64,000 bases of DNA from positions 19,865,001 to 19,929,000 of the forward strand of contig JBBDHG010000014.1 of the NCBI GenBank assembly GCA_037951165.1, given 5' to 3'. This stretch comes from Lophius americanus. Lineage: Eukaryota > Chordata > Actinopteri > Lophiiformes > Lophiidae. Position 1 is the first letter of the stretch, and each line of letters opens with the position of its first letter. The translations under genes were made by a program, and so were the position numbers. The notes under the pieces were generated by a model, which saw nothing but the letters and a program-made list of their open reading frames with translations, was not told the DNA's origin and did not search any database. Below are positions 12,321 through 26,819 of the stretch, piece after piece.

Positions 12321-13963
12321 GGAGAGCACTAGTTGTCAACAGTGCAGCGAATATAACACACAATGTAAAATTAAAAGAAAAAAAAATGAGGAACACATTC
12401 AAACAAGATAATTAGAGATAACAATGATTGCCTCTGAAAACTTTTTTTGTGTGTAGAAAAATAAACAAATCAAAAGAACACAAAACTAAATGGAAATAAA
12501 AGACTTTCTTTCAGAGGAGCTTAAGAACTGTATGAAATAAGATAAATAACAAATGATTAATTCCTAACACAACATACATCGTTCAAACCAATTGTATTAT
12601 TTATACTTGTCCAAATGATTAATCTCTCTTTCTTTGATAGTAATAGAAATTAATAGTGTATGTGTGAAGATCAACATTCTCTTCCATTCTGATCCCAAAC
12701 ACTTTGTTTAGGATTTCAAAATGTCTGATTTCAGAAATTCCTTTGGGTAGAAGCTGAAAGGCAGGTTGGCAGACAAAAATGTTTAACCCAAGCTCCAAAT
12801 GTACGTCTCATTTTTCCATAAGCATAAACAATATAATCACACAGAAACCACACGGAACACCTTGAAGATTTGATATAGTAAATGATGTAAAGTGCGTAAC
12901 CCTCATCTCTTTTCTAGCTCTGATGCACAGGACCTACATGAAACCAGCAGGTGACAATGAAGTTGGGAATGAAGCTTTTTAATATTTTTTTATGCTCCAT
13001 GTCTCTCATTTCTTTGTTCTGTTACTGTCAAGATTGAGAATCTGGGGAGGTTGATTGACATGTAGATGAGGGTCTGGCAGTCTGTCATCACTCACTGAAA
13101 CCCAGTGTTAATATAATTAAATTATAAATGATTGCATGAATATTAGATCATTATGGGAGAGCCATGAGGATATTCAGTCAACAAATTATTTTAGCAAACC
13201 GTGTCCATTTTCAGCTGCTGCTTCAACACAATGCGAGGGAATTCCAGCTTGTCTCCGTCATGTGGATGACCTCATCATGCCCTGCCAAGGACTGAGGTCA
13301 CTGTGAGATCCAAAATGAACAAGGTGAATCAATTTAAAAGCAGATGAGGACAAAGAATTTAAGATTAAAAATCGCGGCTTAGTGTATTTTCTGGAACCCC
13401 CCTGAGGGAGAGAGACCATGAACTGACAGGCCCTATGTATTCTTGACAGGGGGCAACTTTGGATACAGACAGTCTCAGCAACGTGTTATTAAAAAGATGA
13501 GCATGGCCATGGAAAATAAATAAATAAAGAAAAAATACTGATTAAATTTTAAGCAGCTGGCGGGCCGATATTTTGCCTGAGGCATATTTGTCAGTTTCAA
13601 AGGGTGTTTTTATTAATTTTGTATTTTGCATTTTGTTAGTGGAAAGAACTTACTCCACCGGGAGCGCCACAAGCTATAGCCAGCAGAGCCTATAGCAGGG
13701 AGAAAGAAGATGCAGAGCATGCCAAGCAGATCCTGCACACTTAGAGAAAGAAATCAGCTCAAGATCAACACCAGCATGAATCTCAGACCCCCCATCCTTT
13801 ACCCCAAAATTCTCACAAAACAAACACGTATTCAAACACAACTGATGCATTCACTATGTAAACACAGACAAATTCTAAAATCAAATGGATGGTATTTATT
13901 AATATACTATATTATAAACCTGTTTTACAAGTTAGCTGCTGATGTTGCTCAGTTTTAAACCTA

Positions 13964-13966
<3 letters not shown>
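12321..13966. other. Intergenic DNA, nothing recognised
   Basis: AT-rich unique-looking DNA. No coding exon, RNA gene or mobile element is recognisable. Confidence 0.5.

Positions 13967-13994
<28 letters not shown>
13967..13994. repeat. (TA)14 microsatellite
   Basis: Fourteen uninterrupted TA units flanked by ctactg and accctg. Confidence 0.95.
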
Positions 13995-16900
13995 ACCCTG
14001 CTATGACCTGCACTAGCCTAAAACATGCTACTGCTTTGAGTGAAAAAAATGAAATAAAACAAATAAAACATGGGAGCTCTTCCTGGTCTTCATATGATTC
14101 ACTTTTTTCAGAGATGCTCTTTGGATCGTGTTAGACATCACAAAGAACCTCTGGCTTTAAGCCTCGTCATGGAGCCAAACATTTAACCCCTAGATGAATT
14201 ACACTATCATACAACATTTTAAAAGCAAAATAGTAATATGTCAAAATTAAAACAAATTACACGAATGTTAATTACAAAAAAATGTTCAGCTGCAAATTTT
14301 ATTGAATGTAAATACTCGTAGATTGCAAGTGGTACCATTGAAATAATGACAAAAAATCTCAATAGAAACTTACAAAAGTCTAGATGGATAGTATCAAACA
14401 GAATCAAACACTGGGCTGCAAAGCCTGCCCCCAGGCTATAATTTGCAGAAGTTTACCTGCTGCTCGCCGAGGCTGAATGCGAGTGTAAAGACAAAGCTCT
14501 GCAAGTGTATGTGTGCATATATACGTGTGCGCACCATTCTCAACACACTTTGTAGTTTTAAAGCAAATTGCCAGTAATGGGGCCAGGTAAGCCCTCTTAG
14601 CCCACCAACATCTTCAACAAACTTTAAAAGAAATAGCCGTTGAGGCATTTCAGTACGAGTATTACCAATACGTGTTGCCTTTTAAAAATCACCTTTCATT
14701 CCAAAATACTCGCAATACTTTTCTGTCAAATCAGTCAGGGCAGTCTGAAGTCAACGCTACTTTGTTGTGTAAAGCTAAAGGAGTTAATTATGTGATGGGA
14801 TTGCGACTGATGTTATGTATATAAAGCACATAGGACTGGGAGATAAGCCAAGTGGGCTGCTAATCATGCCCTCCACCCCTCACTCCTGCATTCATCTCCA
14901 ATATGCTTTTGAAGTCAAGGCTGTCAAGCGCTGGGTGACATGCACTCAGTTTGTTGGATTTCATAGGGAAAGTATGCTTTGTGTATCATGGTTGATTTTG
15001 AATAAATCTCAAATCAAACACTATATTACATTTTAGTGATACGTTCAAAGAAGTTCACTCTAAATAGAACTGAGATGGAGAGATGGTGCCTTCTCTGCTT
15101 TTTTTCTTTCTGGTAAATTAATGCATGTCTTAGGCAGTAATGGAGCAGCTTTCCGCTGTCAATGATAAAATTTGTAACACACAAGCAACTCTATGAAAGT
15201 TGGTTATATTGCATATATTGTAAATATTAGACATTTGCATTTATTCAGTCATGGGGATACGTATTCCATATTCACACAGAAGTTGGAGCATTACCTTTCA
15301 CTCATAACAATCCTCAATAAAGAGTAAAATCATTCCTTTATTTCTTTATGATTCTCAGACATTAAGCAGTTTGTTTTCTGAAACATTGCTTTTCAATTTG
15401 AAAAAATATATATATTCTTTTTATAGATATATAACATCTTTTTTTTATTTTTTTTTTCAGTATATACAGCTAAAAGAAATGATATAGACCCCCCACCCCA
15501 TGAAATTGGTCTTACATCAGTGAAGATAACATTAACAAAAATACATATATAATTGTGACATCACAAAAATGAAATTAACAACAAGGGGGGGAGGATCTAC
15601 TAACTGAATCAGTCATTCCGTTAATAGATTCATCATGTTTTGAGTCATTGTGCTACAGGAAATGGTAGGAGGTGTTCCAAAATCTGTCAAGCCTATTTTT
15701 TATTAAATAGAGGAAAGTGGACGCAGCTGTCGCTGGCATTACGTTTGGTTTTATCACACGTAGGATGCTTGAAAGGAACAACAACTTGTAAAATTATTTT
15801 TCAAGAAATTGTGGGTCTCATCAAAATTTTCACTGCATATTGTAAAATACCATATTGAAGACGGGGTTTGTGATGTCGCTTCCTTACATGTCAATTAGTT
15901 AAAGAGCAGACGTCCACATGGTTATAACAAAATTATAATTGCCGTATTTACCATGAACACAAACATTCAGTCAGCAAGGTGATGACGTTGCTGAAGTGAG
16001 TTCCATGATAATGATGGTGATTGTATTTTTGTGCTTTATTTAGACTCCATTCTACCTGCCTCAATAGTTCGACTAATAGCCAATACAGTACATACATTAT
16101 ATTGCAGGAGGCAAAGTTTAACTACTAAGAAGTATATCCTTAACCCTCATTGTTGATGGGTTGTTGTCTTTGAATGTAAGCATACACAATTTGCGCTGCA
16201 TTAATGTCATAACTGCGAAATTTATACGGAAATGACTTAATTGATGATGGGATGCTAATCAAAACCAATGTAAGCAAAGCCTACAAAGCTATTCTGTATG
16301 ACTGAGGAAACGGGATAAATTATTAATGACAAAAGAATTACGAGCCTGACACAGCGTCACTGATGGATGGATGTGCAGAAAAGTAAATTGACTTCAACCA
16401 TAAGTGATCATTTACTTCTTACAATCTCGGTCTCTTACACCTGCCTTCAGAACAGAATGAAAATGAGTAATGGGGTGAAGGATACTCTTAATATAAGACA
16501 CATTGACAATAATTTGCTCTTTTGGAGACAATTTTGGAAACATTTTTACAGCTCATTCATAACACATTCATGAGACACTTGAAAGCACTGCAATTGACAA
16601 GCAGGTACTTATTTAGTAGGTTTATAACAGATTTTTGGGTTATTATTATTTCGTTGTAACTTTTATGAGAAAAAAATAGTTTTTATTTTTATGTTTTACC
16701 ATTTTGCATCACAATTCTGGTTTAGGAATAAAGAGTTCCAACTAAATCCTCCTCCTCTCTAAATCACAACTTGAATGAACATGGACCTCTACAACATATG
16801 TAAACACATTTCAACATGCAAACTGAATAAGCTCATTTTTATAAGATCTTTTCTTTAGTGTCTCCCAAAAACTCGGAAGCCTAACTGCATAGCATCATGC

Positions 16901-19900
16901 TCTCTGTTGGTGACTTGTTGTGAGGCAAAAGAGCGCTCTGACCTTTCATTTAGCGTTGTCTTGTTCTGTTAAGATCCCTGGTGAAAATACGGCCGATTCA
17001 GAGCATGTTCCGCGGACCTAAGGCGTTCTTTCCCCCATATGTATCTGTTATGATCCCCCTACTAACTCTCCTTCTCAGGCTCTAAATAATCAACAGATGA
17101 AGTGCTGAGTTCGGCAGAAAATACACCATAACTGCCTTACTTGGCAACTAACTGCAGGCCCAATTAGATTGGAAGGCCAACATTTAACTGGGCAATTTAG
17201 TTCATATAATAGCTGCCTGTTGTTTTGTATATCAACGATGATCTATGGAGGGTAATCATATAAATAGCTGATGCAGCAGCATCATCAAAGTTAATATGAT
17301 CCACTGCAATTTCTGAGTTTTCGTTTTCAGTCCCGCCACCATCTCATAGTCATTACATTCACAAATACCTCTTGAGTTCCACATTTATTTACAAGCCGAG
17401 CCTTGTTTGAATGTTTTCTTTCCGCTTGTCTCGGCCTCGGTTGATGGTGGGGATTCTTTATTTAATTCCATTAACTCTGTATAGCCGTTCAATCTTTGGT
17501 GCCCTGAGCGTTAGTGCTGCGGCTCGGCTGTCTTTTACCAGTTCCGCCTCAGTGCTCTTGGATAGAACATGACAGTTACATTAATGTCTACATGTACATC
17601 GCTGTCTACATGTAAGAAACAAGCAAAAGGGAGAAAAAAACCAACAGAAAATTCATTGCCCTACGACAGGAAAGAATTACAACAACATTCATTGTGCGGA
17701 GCCTCAAATGGCAGAGTTTATTATAGTGTACAGCAATTTCCGTCAGAATCCAACCAGGAAGATGGACAGCAAGAAAAAGCAAGAACGGAGTCACTCACAT
17801 ATTGCTTTTCAATCTAACTATAGAAAAATATAATCAAGAACAAGTCAGTGTCCCCTGTGGATTAATTGATCACTAGTTCTTATATAGTGATTCAGTCAGT
17901 GATGGCCCTAACGAAGGCCACGAAACAAATGCTTGCAAATGACACATGAGCAAACCCGGACCCAACACATCTCAAACAGAAGCCGTCTTTCCGCTGATCA
18001 GCGGTGGATCACAATGTAAATTGAAGGAGGTGGAGATACAAAAACTCAAACTTTGCATTTGCAATGAAGTCGTATTGCCCAGTCTAAACTTCCTAATCAA
18101 TAAAGTAAAGACTTAAAGCTCTATTCTGATCGATGAAGATGCGTGTATGAACTGTAGGGTGCTGCAATGATTCACCAGGACCAGACAGACATAACATACA
18201 ACATAAAGTCTGTGATCATAGGCTTTACAGAAGGGGCCTGATGGAGACCACGGGCTTTTTTGAATTGATGTGGGCTTCTTGGACATGAAAACACATCTAA
18301 CACAAGTGTGATGTCAAGATGACACACTGTGTCCCGAGGACACGTCTAGAGATGAGTGTCTCTGCATCGCCTCTGTTGTAGTGTTACATTTTCAGGCTCG
18401 TCTGACTTCTCACAGTAAGCCACCGTACCTAGGAGCCACTCTCTGTGTCTCCTGCTCTCTTTCTTCACTCTTACGAAAAGCGAGTGGACTAGAAAAGTGT
18501 CAAAGCATCACTTGATGCGTACCATTAATCATAAAATATTTACCCCAAAAAAACGGTAAAGCTGATTAATTTAGGAATTAATTAACTATTAATTGATGAA
18601 TCTCTGAATGGGAGATTGGATGTAGCATACTATAATTTACATCCTCTACATTTGGAAGTGTCTTATCAGTGAAGTCAAAATCTTTAAGGATAGGAGATAT
18701 TTTTATTGTTATGCAATTGCTATAGCTTTCCTGAGGGGACACTACGGTATTCTTTTCCCCTCTGTGCCATTCATCATGATAATGAATGGCAGTAACTTAC
18801 CCTTGGACATAAATCTGGCGAGCCCCAACAACATTGTGACACAGCATTTAATTACAACGCATGTCTAAATAAAAGACCCCGGGAAAATAGTGGGATGTAT
18901 CTCTGGCTGTAGAAGGGTTTTAAAAAAACTTAATTAATTATAAGGCACCTCCCTCCCTCTTTATTCTGAGTCAGTGGCGTTCTTGCCTCAGTGAGCTGAT
19001 GACATTTTCAGCCTCCGGTTCATCCTTCAGAGAAATGAATGACGTGGCAAGAGCGTTATCAAATGAGCTGTAGAGCCAGCCAGCGAATGTGTCATTGAGT
19101 GTGACTGCTCCCAGAGTGAATTGTGATTTATCTCTGCTCCCTCGTCATGTTAACTGACTGCCTACCCGGCACCCCTCACCCCGCACCCCCACCCCAGAGT
19201 TGACAGGCTCCGTAGATCATTTGGCGGATCTCTAGGTGAAGTACTGTTGTCTGGGACTACTCCCGTGTTTGACCCCAGATGCCCCCTCACTAAATGGAAC
19301 TGTTTCCGTTCATTGCTTCACATTCCTAATCAATAACAAGACGCCATAGTCCTACATGCAGGGCCAATGTTCACACCAGTAGGCTTTTGTGAGCAAGCTT
19401 CCAGACAATATGAACATTCTTTATTGTAGCTCATTAGATTGTAGTAAATAAAGACATAGTGTTGATCAGTCAATACCTGTACTACTACATGGTTCCAGAT
19501 TTTTATACCTTACGCAGTAGTAAAAGTATATTTGTTTTATATACCCAGCTTTTTTCAAACAGTGAAACAGATTTAAAGAAAAGAATAATGAAGCAAAATT
19601 TGACAGTAAATATCAAAGTTTAAGGAATATTTGAGCTTGGATGTAAAAATCCGACACTAGATGTCAAATGTCAAAAACCGGTAGAGCTGCAGTTAAGTTT
19701 CCGTACAGTGATTATGTCCTTACCAAGAACGAAAAAATATCTATGGTAAAATTATTTCTCAGCATATTTTGTATTTGTATATGTTTATTTTGGGATATTT
19801 ATTGATATAACATCGATATAACACTCTAAGTGTACCTTAAAATGACAAATCATTGCTCAAGCATGTTTTGAACAATAAAAACTAAAATAAATTGACGAAT

Positions 19901-20140
19901 AAAATTATTTAATGAAGAAATTTGTAATTATTGAAAAATGTGAATTATAATAAGATTGGCTAAAGCCTTTTGGCAAATCATGTTTCAGAAAACCATTTCA
20001 CCCTAATTTTTTTTATTAAGTTATATAATTCTGTTCAGTAAGTCCTTATATGCTTTAATATGCCGAAATAATCCTACTTATCAAACAGGACTTTCTTAAT
20101 AGCCATGGTTAATGCCTAATCTTTGGTTAGCTCGTTGATC
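13995..20140. other. Intergenic DNA; possible conserved block at 17.1-17.3 kb
   Basis: No gene was recognised in six kilobases. Short frames at 14436-14648 (minus), 15640-15858 and 17569-17817 lack motifs. The stretch 17090-17320 (cccaattagattgg, gggtaatcatataaatagct, gatgcagcagcatcatcaaa) and the stretch around 18910-18950 (cttaattaattataagg) have an enhancer-like texture. Confidence 0.5.
17090..17320. promoter_or_regulatory. Candidate conserved non-coding element
   Basis: Balanced composition, no simple repeats, several homeodomain-like cores (caattagatt, gggtaatcat) and a MEF2/TATA-like ataaatagct. The call is inference from texture; no conservation data are available. Confidence 0.2.
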
Positions 20141-20226
20141 TGTGGTGTGTCCCAGGGCTCCATCCATGGCCCCTTCCTCTTTAGCATATATATGCTACCA
20201 CTGAGTCATATTATAAACAGGTTCAG
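20141..20226 (+). mobile_element. L2-type LINE fragment: reverse-transcriptase motif B region
   Basis: In one frame this 86-bp stretch reads CGVSQGSIHGPFLFSIYML followed by PLSHIINRF. That is the (G)VPQGS.LGP.LF..YMLPL...I.R pattern of the RT domain of fish L2-type non-LTR retrotransposons (RT block 4/B). The PQG proline is replaced by Ser and the LGP leucine by His. The catalytic YxDD box, which would follow downstream, is absent: the sequence past 20226 is unrelated AT-rich DNA. It is a short fossil with no function of its own. Confidence 0.7.
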
Positions 20227-23200
20227 TTAAGCTGTACACATTTTTTAATAAGAAATATTGCAGAAAAATGTGTTCAAATCAACAGTGGAGTAGGAGGGTT
20301 AATGTCACATGCAAATAAAAACAACAAACAGTTACTAAAATCCCTGTGGGTTTATCTTTACAACTTCACTGACTCTTTTTTTTATGATATAATGTTGTCT
20401 TTCCTTTTTGATTGATCTTAAGATGAAATTATAATCATATACATCATACATTCAATGAACATTAATATGCAACATAACAGACACATAACAGATAAATGTG
20501 TGTATTTCTTTTAATCTGTAAGAAAGAAAGAGACAAACCTGCGCCAAATACACTTTGATTTGTTGACAAAACACTTCATGGTCGTCTTTTGAAAAAAACA
20601 ACAACAACCCAATAACAACGTGTACTTTATGATTAAATGTCTTAATCAGGTTTGTGTGAATAGTTATTCCTCCTCCTCTAAATGCTACCTCTGTTGGGCA
20701 GAGACAGCTCCTACATGAACTTCAGGCAGAGGTTTACACAGGGACAAGAAAACCAACCATGGAAAACAGTCTTAGCTAAAAAAAAAAAAGGTGATGCAGC
20801 TCCTTAAATAATCCCTATACTGGTTCCATACGTTTGTCATTACCACTCACACCCATACCCTGCTCCACCTGATTAGTGAATGCCTGAACCCTGAACACTG
20901 TGTTGAAAGGCTGCCAGCAGACACTCGGCGCCAAATCAAAAGCTTCAGTATAGAATCAAAAGAGTTCAGTCTTTCTCTACATAAACATGAGAGCAATGGA
21001 GGCGATGAGCAGCGCTGAACCTGAGCCACTTTTGACAACCCTCAGTGGTTCCTGCACACTTACTGTGTTGTTGCGCATCACCATGCCTTTGTTGTCAAAT
21101 TCAAATGTCATTCTAAACTAAACAGAAGTGCAGCTATGTCCTTTACCCCCCGCATAAATCTAAGGAGGCTACATAGTCGGAATAAGATTTGCTCAAGAAG
21201 TAGATTTTGGCCTCACAACCTCGATACTTCTTACTTTCAATATACATGTATGTTTTCAAATTGGCCAGAGATCGAAATTGTATTTTCCATCATGGAAAGG
21301 TGTAAAGGAAAAAGAGATTTTTTTGTGATTATGAAATATGGCTTTCACTAATGATTGTTTACAAATCATACAATCAGTAGGAATATTTGCATATCTAAAG
21401 AAATGACAGGGCAAATCAAATTATAGATTTAGGACAATATAAAGAGGAAAACACTCTGTAACTATATAGTTAGACATAAAATAGAATAAAAAATGTTTCT
21501 TTGAGTGAAACACCTTCAATGTGGATTATTCCAATTCCTTTATTGCATTTGTAGTCATTTTATGTAAAACCTAATTCCACACAATTCGTAAATGAAGCAG
21601 AGTTAAGTCATGCAATTGTCCCTCCCTTGTCCTAGGGTGCCTTCTTTGAGCTGTAAATATTTTATCTTTAAAAACATGTGAGATGAAGGAAAAGGAGAAG
21701 TTACCAGCTACCAGCTTGGGACACTAACATCGTATTAAAATAATGGCCATCAAGAGAGTGTGGTCCCTGCGCTGCTGTTCACAGTAATATACAGGCTTTC
21801 CTATTAGTTTCAGCTCTGTCACAAGTAAGTGTCATGCAAAACGACAGGTCATTTACATTTTTGATAAAATGATCCTACATTTTTTATTTGTCTTGGAAAT
21901 TAAAGACTGCTTTAATCATTGTGGATGGAAGGGGACTTAGCCGACGTACTCATGTGTTTCTGATTTCATTAGAACTGATGTGGCATGGCATGATGGATAT
22001 TTAATAGTTGTGCTGTCCCTCTGTATCATGTCAGGAGGAGACACACACAGATGCTCCGCAGCTCTCCTCCCCACACAGAATTGCATTAATTATTAGGCCG
22101 ATCATCTTAGCTTCGAGATGAGAGCAAGGGCGAGGAGAGCAGTCGAGAGGAGCAAAAGACGTATAGACACACCAAAAAAACAACATTGTGCAGGTCGACT
22201 CAAGTACTGTTATTAAAGGTTCTGAATGAGTTTATCTGACATTTGTGCATGGTAATTTGGTATCGGACTGACATGCCATATCCTGTTTGTCTGCAGTACT
22301 GACTTCCCCACAGACCTCGTACCGGGGCCTAATTGCTGTGTATATCTGCAGAGGCCCATGGTAGCCCTGTAGCGCCCCAGGCAGTGTGCTGATCAGACCT
22401 CTCCATATGATGTGCTTAACTGACATCCTCAGCAGATTTGTTTTTATATCGCAGCATAAGACTGACTTTAATTGATTACCAAGATCAAATGTTGGACCTG
22501 CCGATAGGAGTAACTCAAAAGAATCGCCACAATTGCATCACCGATACCACAGAAAAACCCGTCAGTGCACAGACAACTGGCAAGCCTGTTCTCGATGATC
22601 CACAGATATAGTGTAGGGACACAAAGTGGGAATACAATTTTGGGTAGAATTCTCTTTATGGAAATAAAAAGGGACAGATGAGAGCAGAGGCCGGAGAGTA
22701 ATTATATGAATGAGAACAGCCACTCTTGTGCTGGCACCTCCAGCATGCAGGCCATCTGCACAGAGGGCCTGGAAATGACGATGACAATGCTAATCACTGC
22801 CATGGAGGCCTAGCTGGTGTGGATGAATGGCCATCCAAAGCTCTATACACTCTGAGTAGCGCTCATCACACTATGGTTTTGTCTGGCCATGCCAGGTCCA
22901 CGAGACGCCACCAGCCCCTCCTTTTTCCCGTTTGCACTCATTCACTCGGTGGGAACATGTGTACGGCTTCCTGTCAATTCAGGAAGTCTTGGTTCATGTC
23001 CCAGTCACATTAATGGACCAGGCAGAGGATACTCGGTAATTTCCTATTTCCCTATTGAAGCAATTGACGCTGGCTATTCTCATTCATCGGTGCCCTCCCA
23101 AAATTTGGATCATAATTTGTTTTTCTCTACTGGTTGTTACTTTCTTTTTTTAAAACACATTCCTTCTTTCTTTAAATCAAACACTTACATCTTTCAAAGG

Positions 23201-25791
23201 TGTTTCTTTTGGTCCGTCCAGAAAGTTGTTATGAATGCATATTTTGTAATTGAACCTTAACAAGTATCACAGATGCGGTCAGTGGCGGACTGTAGCCTCA
23301 GGTCAAGTCAAATAGTCAAAGCTGGTGAAATTGTCTTGAGGGTAAGATCAATGTAGTGACACATGCATTTTCATGACTGATCAATCATATGGCTAAATCA
23401 AATAAACAAGGCCTTCATTTAGGCAACATGTCTGGTTAATTCATTTATACTTTTAAATTGGGAAGAACAGATTGAGAACGACACAAACATGAACAAATAA
23501 AGCTGTCGTCTGTGGGCAGAAGAAGGGAAGGCCCATGTTGATAAACTATTCATCCAGATGGTTTTCATCCTGTAATCTCAGTTTGAGATTACATCTTTCC
23601 TAATTTGATGAACTGTAGAGTCAGGAGGAACTTAATTCATTTTGAGGAAAGACAAAAGCAAATTCTAGATATTTTATCTAGAACCTTAAACATGTTTAAG
23701 GTACATTCATACATCAGTTAATCTGTTTTCAAGGTATTTCAAGGTAAATTCTCGCAATCGGTGTTTTATTGTAAATCACACGGAAGAGTTTTTCTATTCT
23801 TTTTTTTTTTTTTTTTTACAGTGTAGCTTAATGTTTAATCCGGATTTCTCATATAAAACGCAAAGGCCGGTTTTTAAACACATGACTTAACTAACTTCAA
23901 AAACTTTCTGAAAGGTTTCATTTTTAACTGGAGACCTTGTTCAGACTGCGAAGACAAGCTTTCCCTTCATGTCTTGTAGCTGTGTTTGTTCACTGCTGCA
24001 ATTCAACATTCATACGAGCACGTCATAAATGCACTTCTATCTAATGCACTGTGGTTTACAAAATCCAATCCCGAGAAGGAAAGAAAAGCCCAGACAACTG
24101 CATTACTGTCCAACCTGTCAGCTCTGTTGAATATAAACTCTTAAAGTCTGAAAAGCTGAAGTGGCAGAGTACAGGACCAAAGTGACCAAAGCAGATATCT
24201 GCAGCTGAGGAGGGGGAATGAACTCTGAAATAGTCCTAATCCTAGAATATGTCATATGTCAACGCAATGTCCAGTGCAATAACATCACTTAGCATATTTA
24301 AAAGCTGTCTCATGAGACGGAACAAACAAAGTAACCCAAAAAATCATGATGACATACCTGTGGAAGTATGCTATGACATTCTGTTCAACACATATTAACA
24401 CAAAATCAACAGATGATTCTGCAGAATAAAATTATAGCCTAAGGCTCTGGTACAATGCATCGAATGGTAACATTTATGTTTCGTACTGTACACTGTCCCT
24501 CCCCAACAATTAAATAGAAATAAAAGAAAATAATTAACAAACATTATAATAAAAAAAGAGTATCACTTCTCTTATTATAGTTTTAAAATTTCGCTTTCAT
24601 TGCAGCCAGATTAAATTAAATCATATATCTGAGAGTATACCTAGTTAGTTGCACCCCTTTCCCTCTACCGCACTCATCATTTATTACCATCCGCTTTATC
24701 TTTCACAAAGGATATAGTCACTTTAAAGTATGACAAGAGCAGCTGTTTCTCAGATTGGCTCTCAGTAGATGGTGGTATCATGCCTCCGTCGGAATCCTCA
24801 AGTCCCTCAGCATTGCCTTTGGATATTGAGATGTTTCATGCAATTACCAAAACCCCATTGCTCACATAAAACATCCATAAATTCAATGACACACTGTCAT
24901 TTGGTTGTGTTGCACCACATCAATGCACACATTTTTCCCATTCAAGAGTTGTTTGATCAAAAAAAAAAGAATAGTGAAGAATAATATCTAAGCAGAGACA
25001 TACACAGGGGATTGGAGGAGACTTCGTCTCTGAGCCACGCTGAAACGCATAAATAAATTAGTAAATCGGCTCTGACTGTATAATTGGGATACAATGATAT
25101 TCCCTTATCCAACTAAATTCTCTGTAGGATTGATAGAATCCATACTCATGGATATGGACCGGTTTTCAGCTGTGGAATAAATAGCCACACTGAATGCACT
25201 GCATATGCAATTGGACAAATAGAAAACATTCAACGGATGTGCTCATCTTAAAATCAAAGTTGGATTCTTAAACCTGTAATTTCACTTTCGCTTGAGAAGG
25301 TGTTACTTGACATAAACCAATAGTGTTCCCAGGTAAATGCTCAAAGACAGACCTACACATAAAGGAAATTATTGTGCAGATAACGTCCATGAGATCAGAT
25401 GATGTTGTGATTTTTTTAAGAGTAATATTTTTTGACAACACATGTTTATAAGATACAATGCAAATTGATTGAAAGCTTTCTCTGCAATACATGATGAAGA
25501 ATTGAATACAATATAAACCATAGAGTAAGAGAAACAAGCTGTGCTTCTAATAGTTGCCAACTAAAGCATTATAAAGGGCTAGTTGTATTATGTCTATTTC
25601 ATTATATATTATATATTCCAATCACCATTAAATTATACTTTTTTCTCACTCTTATTTAAGTGTTTCAGTCTCACAAACTTCAAACTGGTCACCTTGTTCT
25701 TCCCATTGATCTTCCCTCCACACTCACAGTTCTCGTTGTGTATACTCTGTTTACTTTCTTGACCTATGTATGGAAACATAACTTATTAAAC
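20227..25791. other. Intergenic DNA, nothing recognised
   Basis: Unique-looking DNA. The 22.06-22.12 kb stretch (gcattaattattaggccgat) and 22.7-22.9 kb are more balanced in composition and could be conserved non-coding DNA. Open frames such as 22889-23260 (123 codons) have no motif and no good exon structure. Confidence 0.5.
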
Positions 25792-25820
25792 ATTATTATT
25801 TTTATTATTATTATTATTAA
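25792..25820. repeat. (ATT)n microsatellite
   Basis: About nine ATT-like units with one extra-T interruption, at the edge of the repeat copy that follows. Confidence 0.85.
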
Positions 25821-25834
25821 GTCGATTCATATAC

Positions 25835-26045
25835 CAAATCTTAATGAATGGGACCACCGGTTGAAACATTATGGCCCAAACTACTTTTGTATATAAAGTT
25901 GAACCTAGTGTCGGTAAAGTCAATTCAGTTCTTCTTCACCAAAGGTCTACGTGGGTGTAAATGATGCGTGAAAAAGTTCTTTAGTTCATCATGTGGACTG
26001 AAGGATCTACAGCGATGACGATTCCAATAATCCGGGATTTTTCGT
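25835..26045 (-). repeat. Dispersed modular repeat family, copy B (partial)
   Basis: Read on the minus strand it carries ggaatcgtcatcgctgtag, then tagacctttggtgaagaaga, actgaattga and a tttgggccataatgtttcaa word. These match copy A's ggaatcgtaatcgccgctg, its ggaagaactggattgatttt and its tttgggccatcatttcttaa. The 3' modules with the aggggg core are missing. Confidence 0.55.
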
Positions 26046-26554
26046 GGATTTAAGAGCTATAGGTTCAAACAGTATTATTTAAATAGGCTAAATATTTTTT
26101 AGAAAGTCACGATGCTATACACAGAAGAAATCTATTTCTATAGCTGGTAGTCACATGGGTGAATGGAAGAGAAACAAAAGGTTGGTAAATTACAAGGCAC
26201 CTTTTTTATAGACAGGTAAACTGAAACATTTCACACAAAAAATTGCTGCATTGCTTGCATAGGTGGGAGACAAATTCAATGGATGGATTTTTTGTTGGGT
26301 GGACCCCACATCTCCGAAAAGTTTGAAAGACATTCAAACTTCCGAGATCAATAGTTCTAATTAAAACTAAAATATTTTAGTTTTATACCTCTTTCATAGT
26401 AAGATAGACGACGAGTTACATTCTCATTTTAATCTGAACACGACGTTCTCTAATCTGGACAAATGACAGTGATCTCCAGGAGCAGCAGACTGTAAGACGA
26501 GGGCAGAGGAAGGTTCACCAAATGGCGGTTCACGTGCCTTATTCCAACTGTTAG

Positions 26555-26675
26555 AGGCTTCCATCCAGACTGGAGAGAAGCAGGATATGACCTAGACAAT
26601 CTGCCAGTTCATCACAGGACCAAAACTAAGAGACAAACATCCATTTCCGCTCACATTCATACCTACGGGTAATTT
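26555..26675. mobile_element. Possible SINE/LINE tail fragment of a common fish repeat
   Basis: The words gccagttcatcacaggacca, agacaaacatccatttccgc and cacattcatacctacgggta resemble a common fish interspersed repeat (in typical copies: cagtccatcacagggccaac ... cacacctacgggcaattt). Only this segment is present. Confidence 0.5.
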
Positions 26676-26819
26676 ATAATCACTAATGAATGCATTGAAA
26701 CCAGGCCTATGCCGTCGTCCCGGACAGCAAGGGTATATCCCCGAAAAAACGACCCATTCCCCTGCGGTATAAAGGAAATGCGGCTGATTGAATTTAGGAA
26801 ATGCGTTGTAATGTCCACA

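Noticed and set aside
22889..23260. 123-codon plus-strand frame
   Set aside because: No motif, low-quality composition towards the end (Phe-rich from poly-T), no exon signals.
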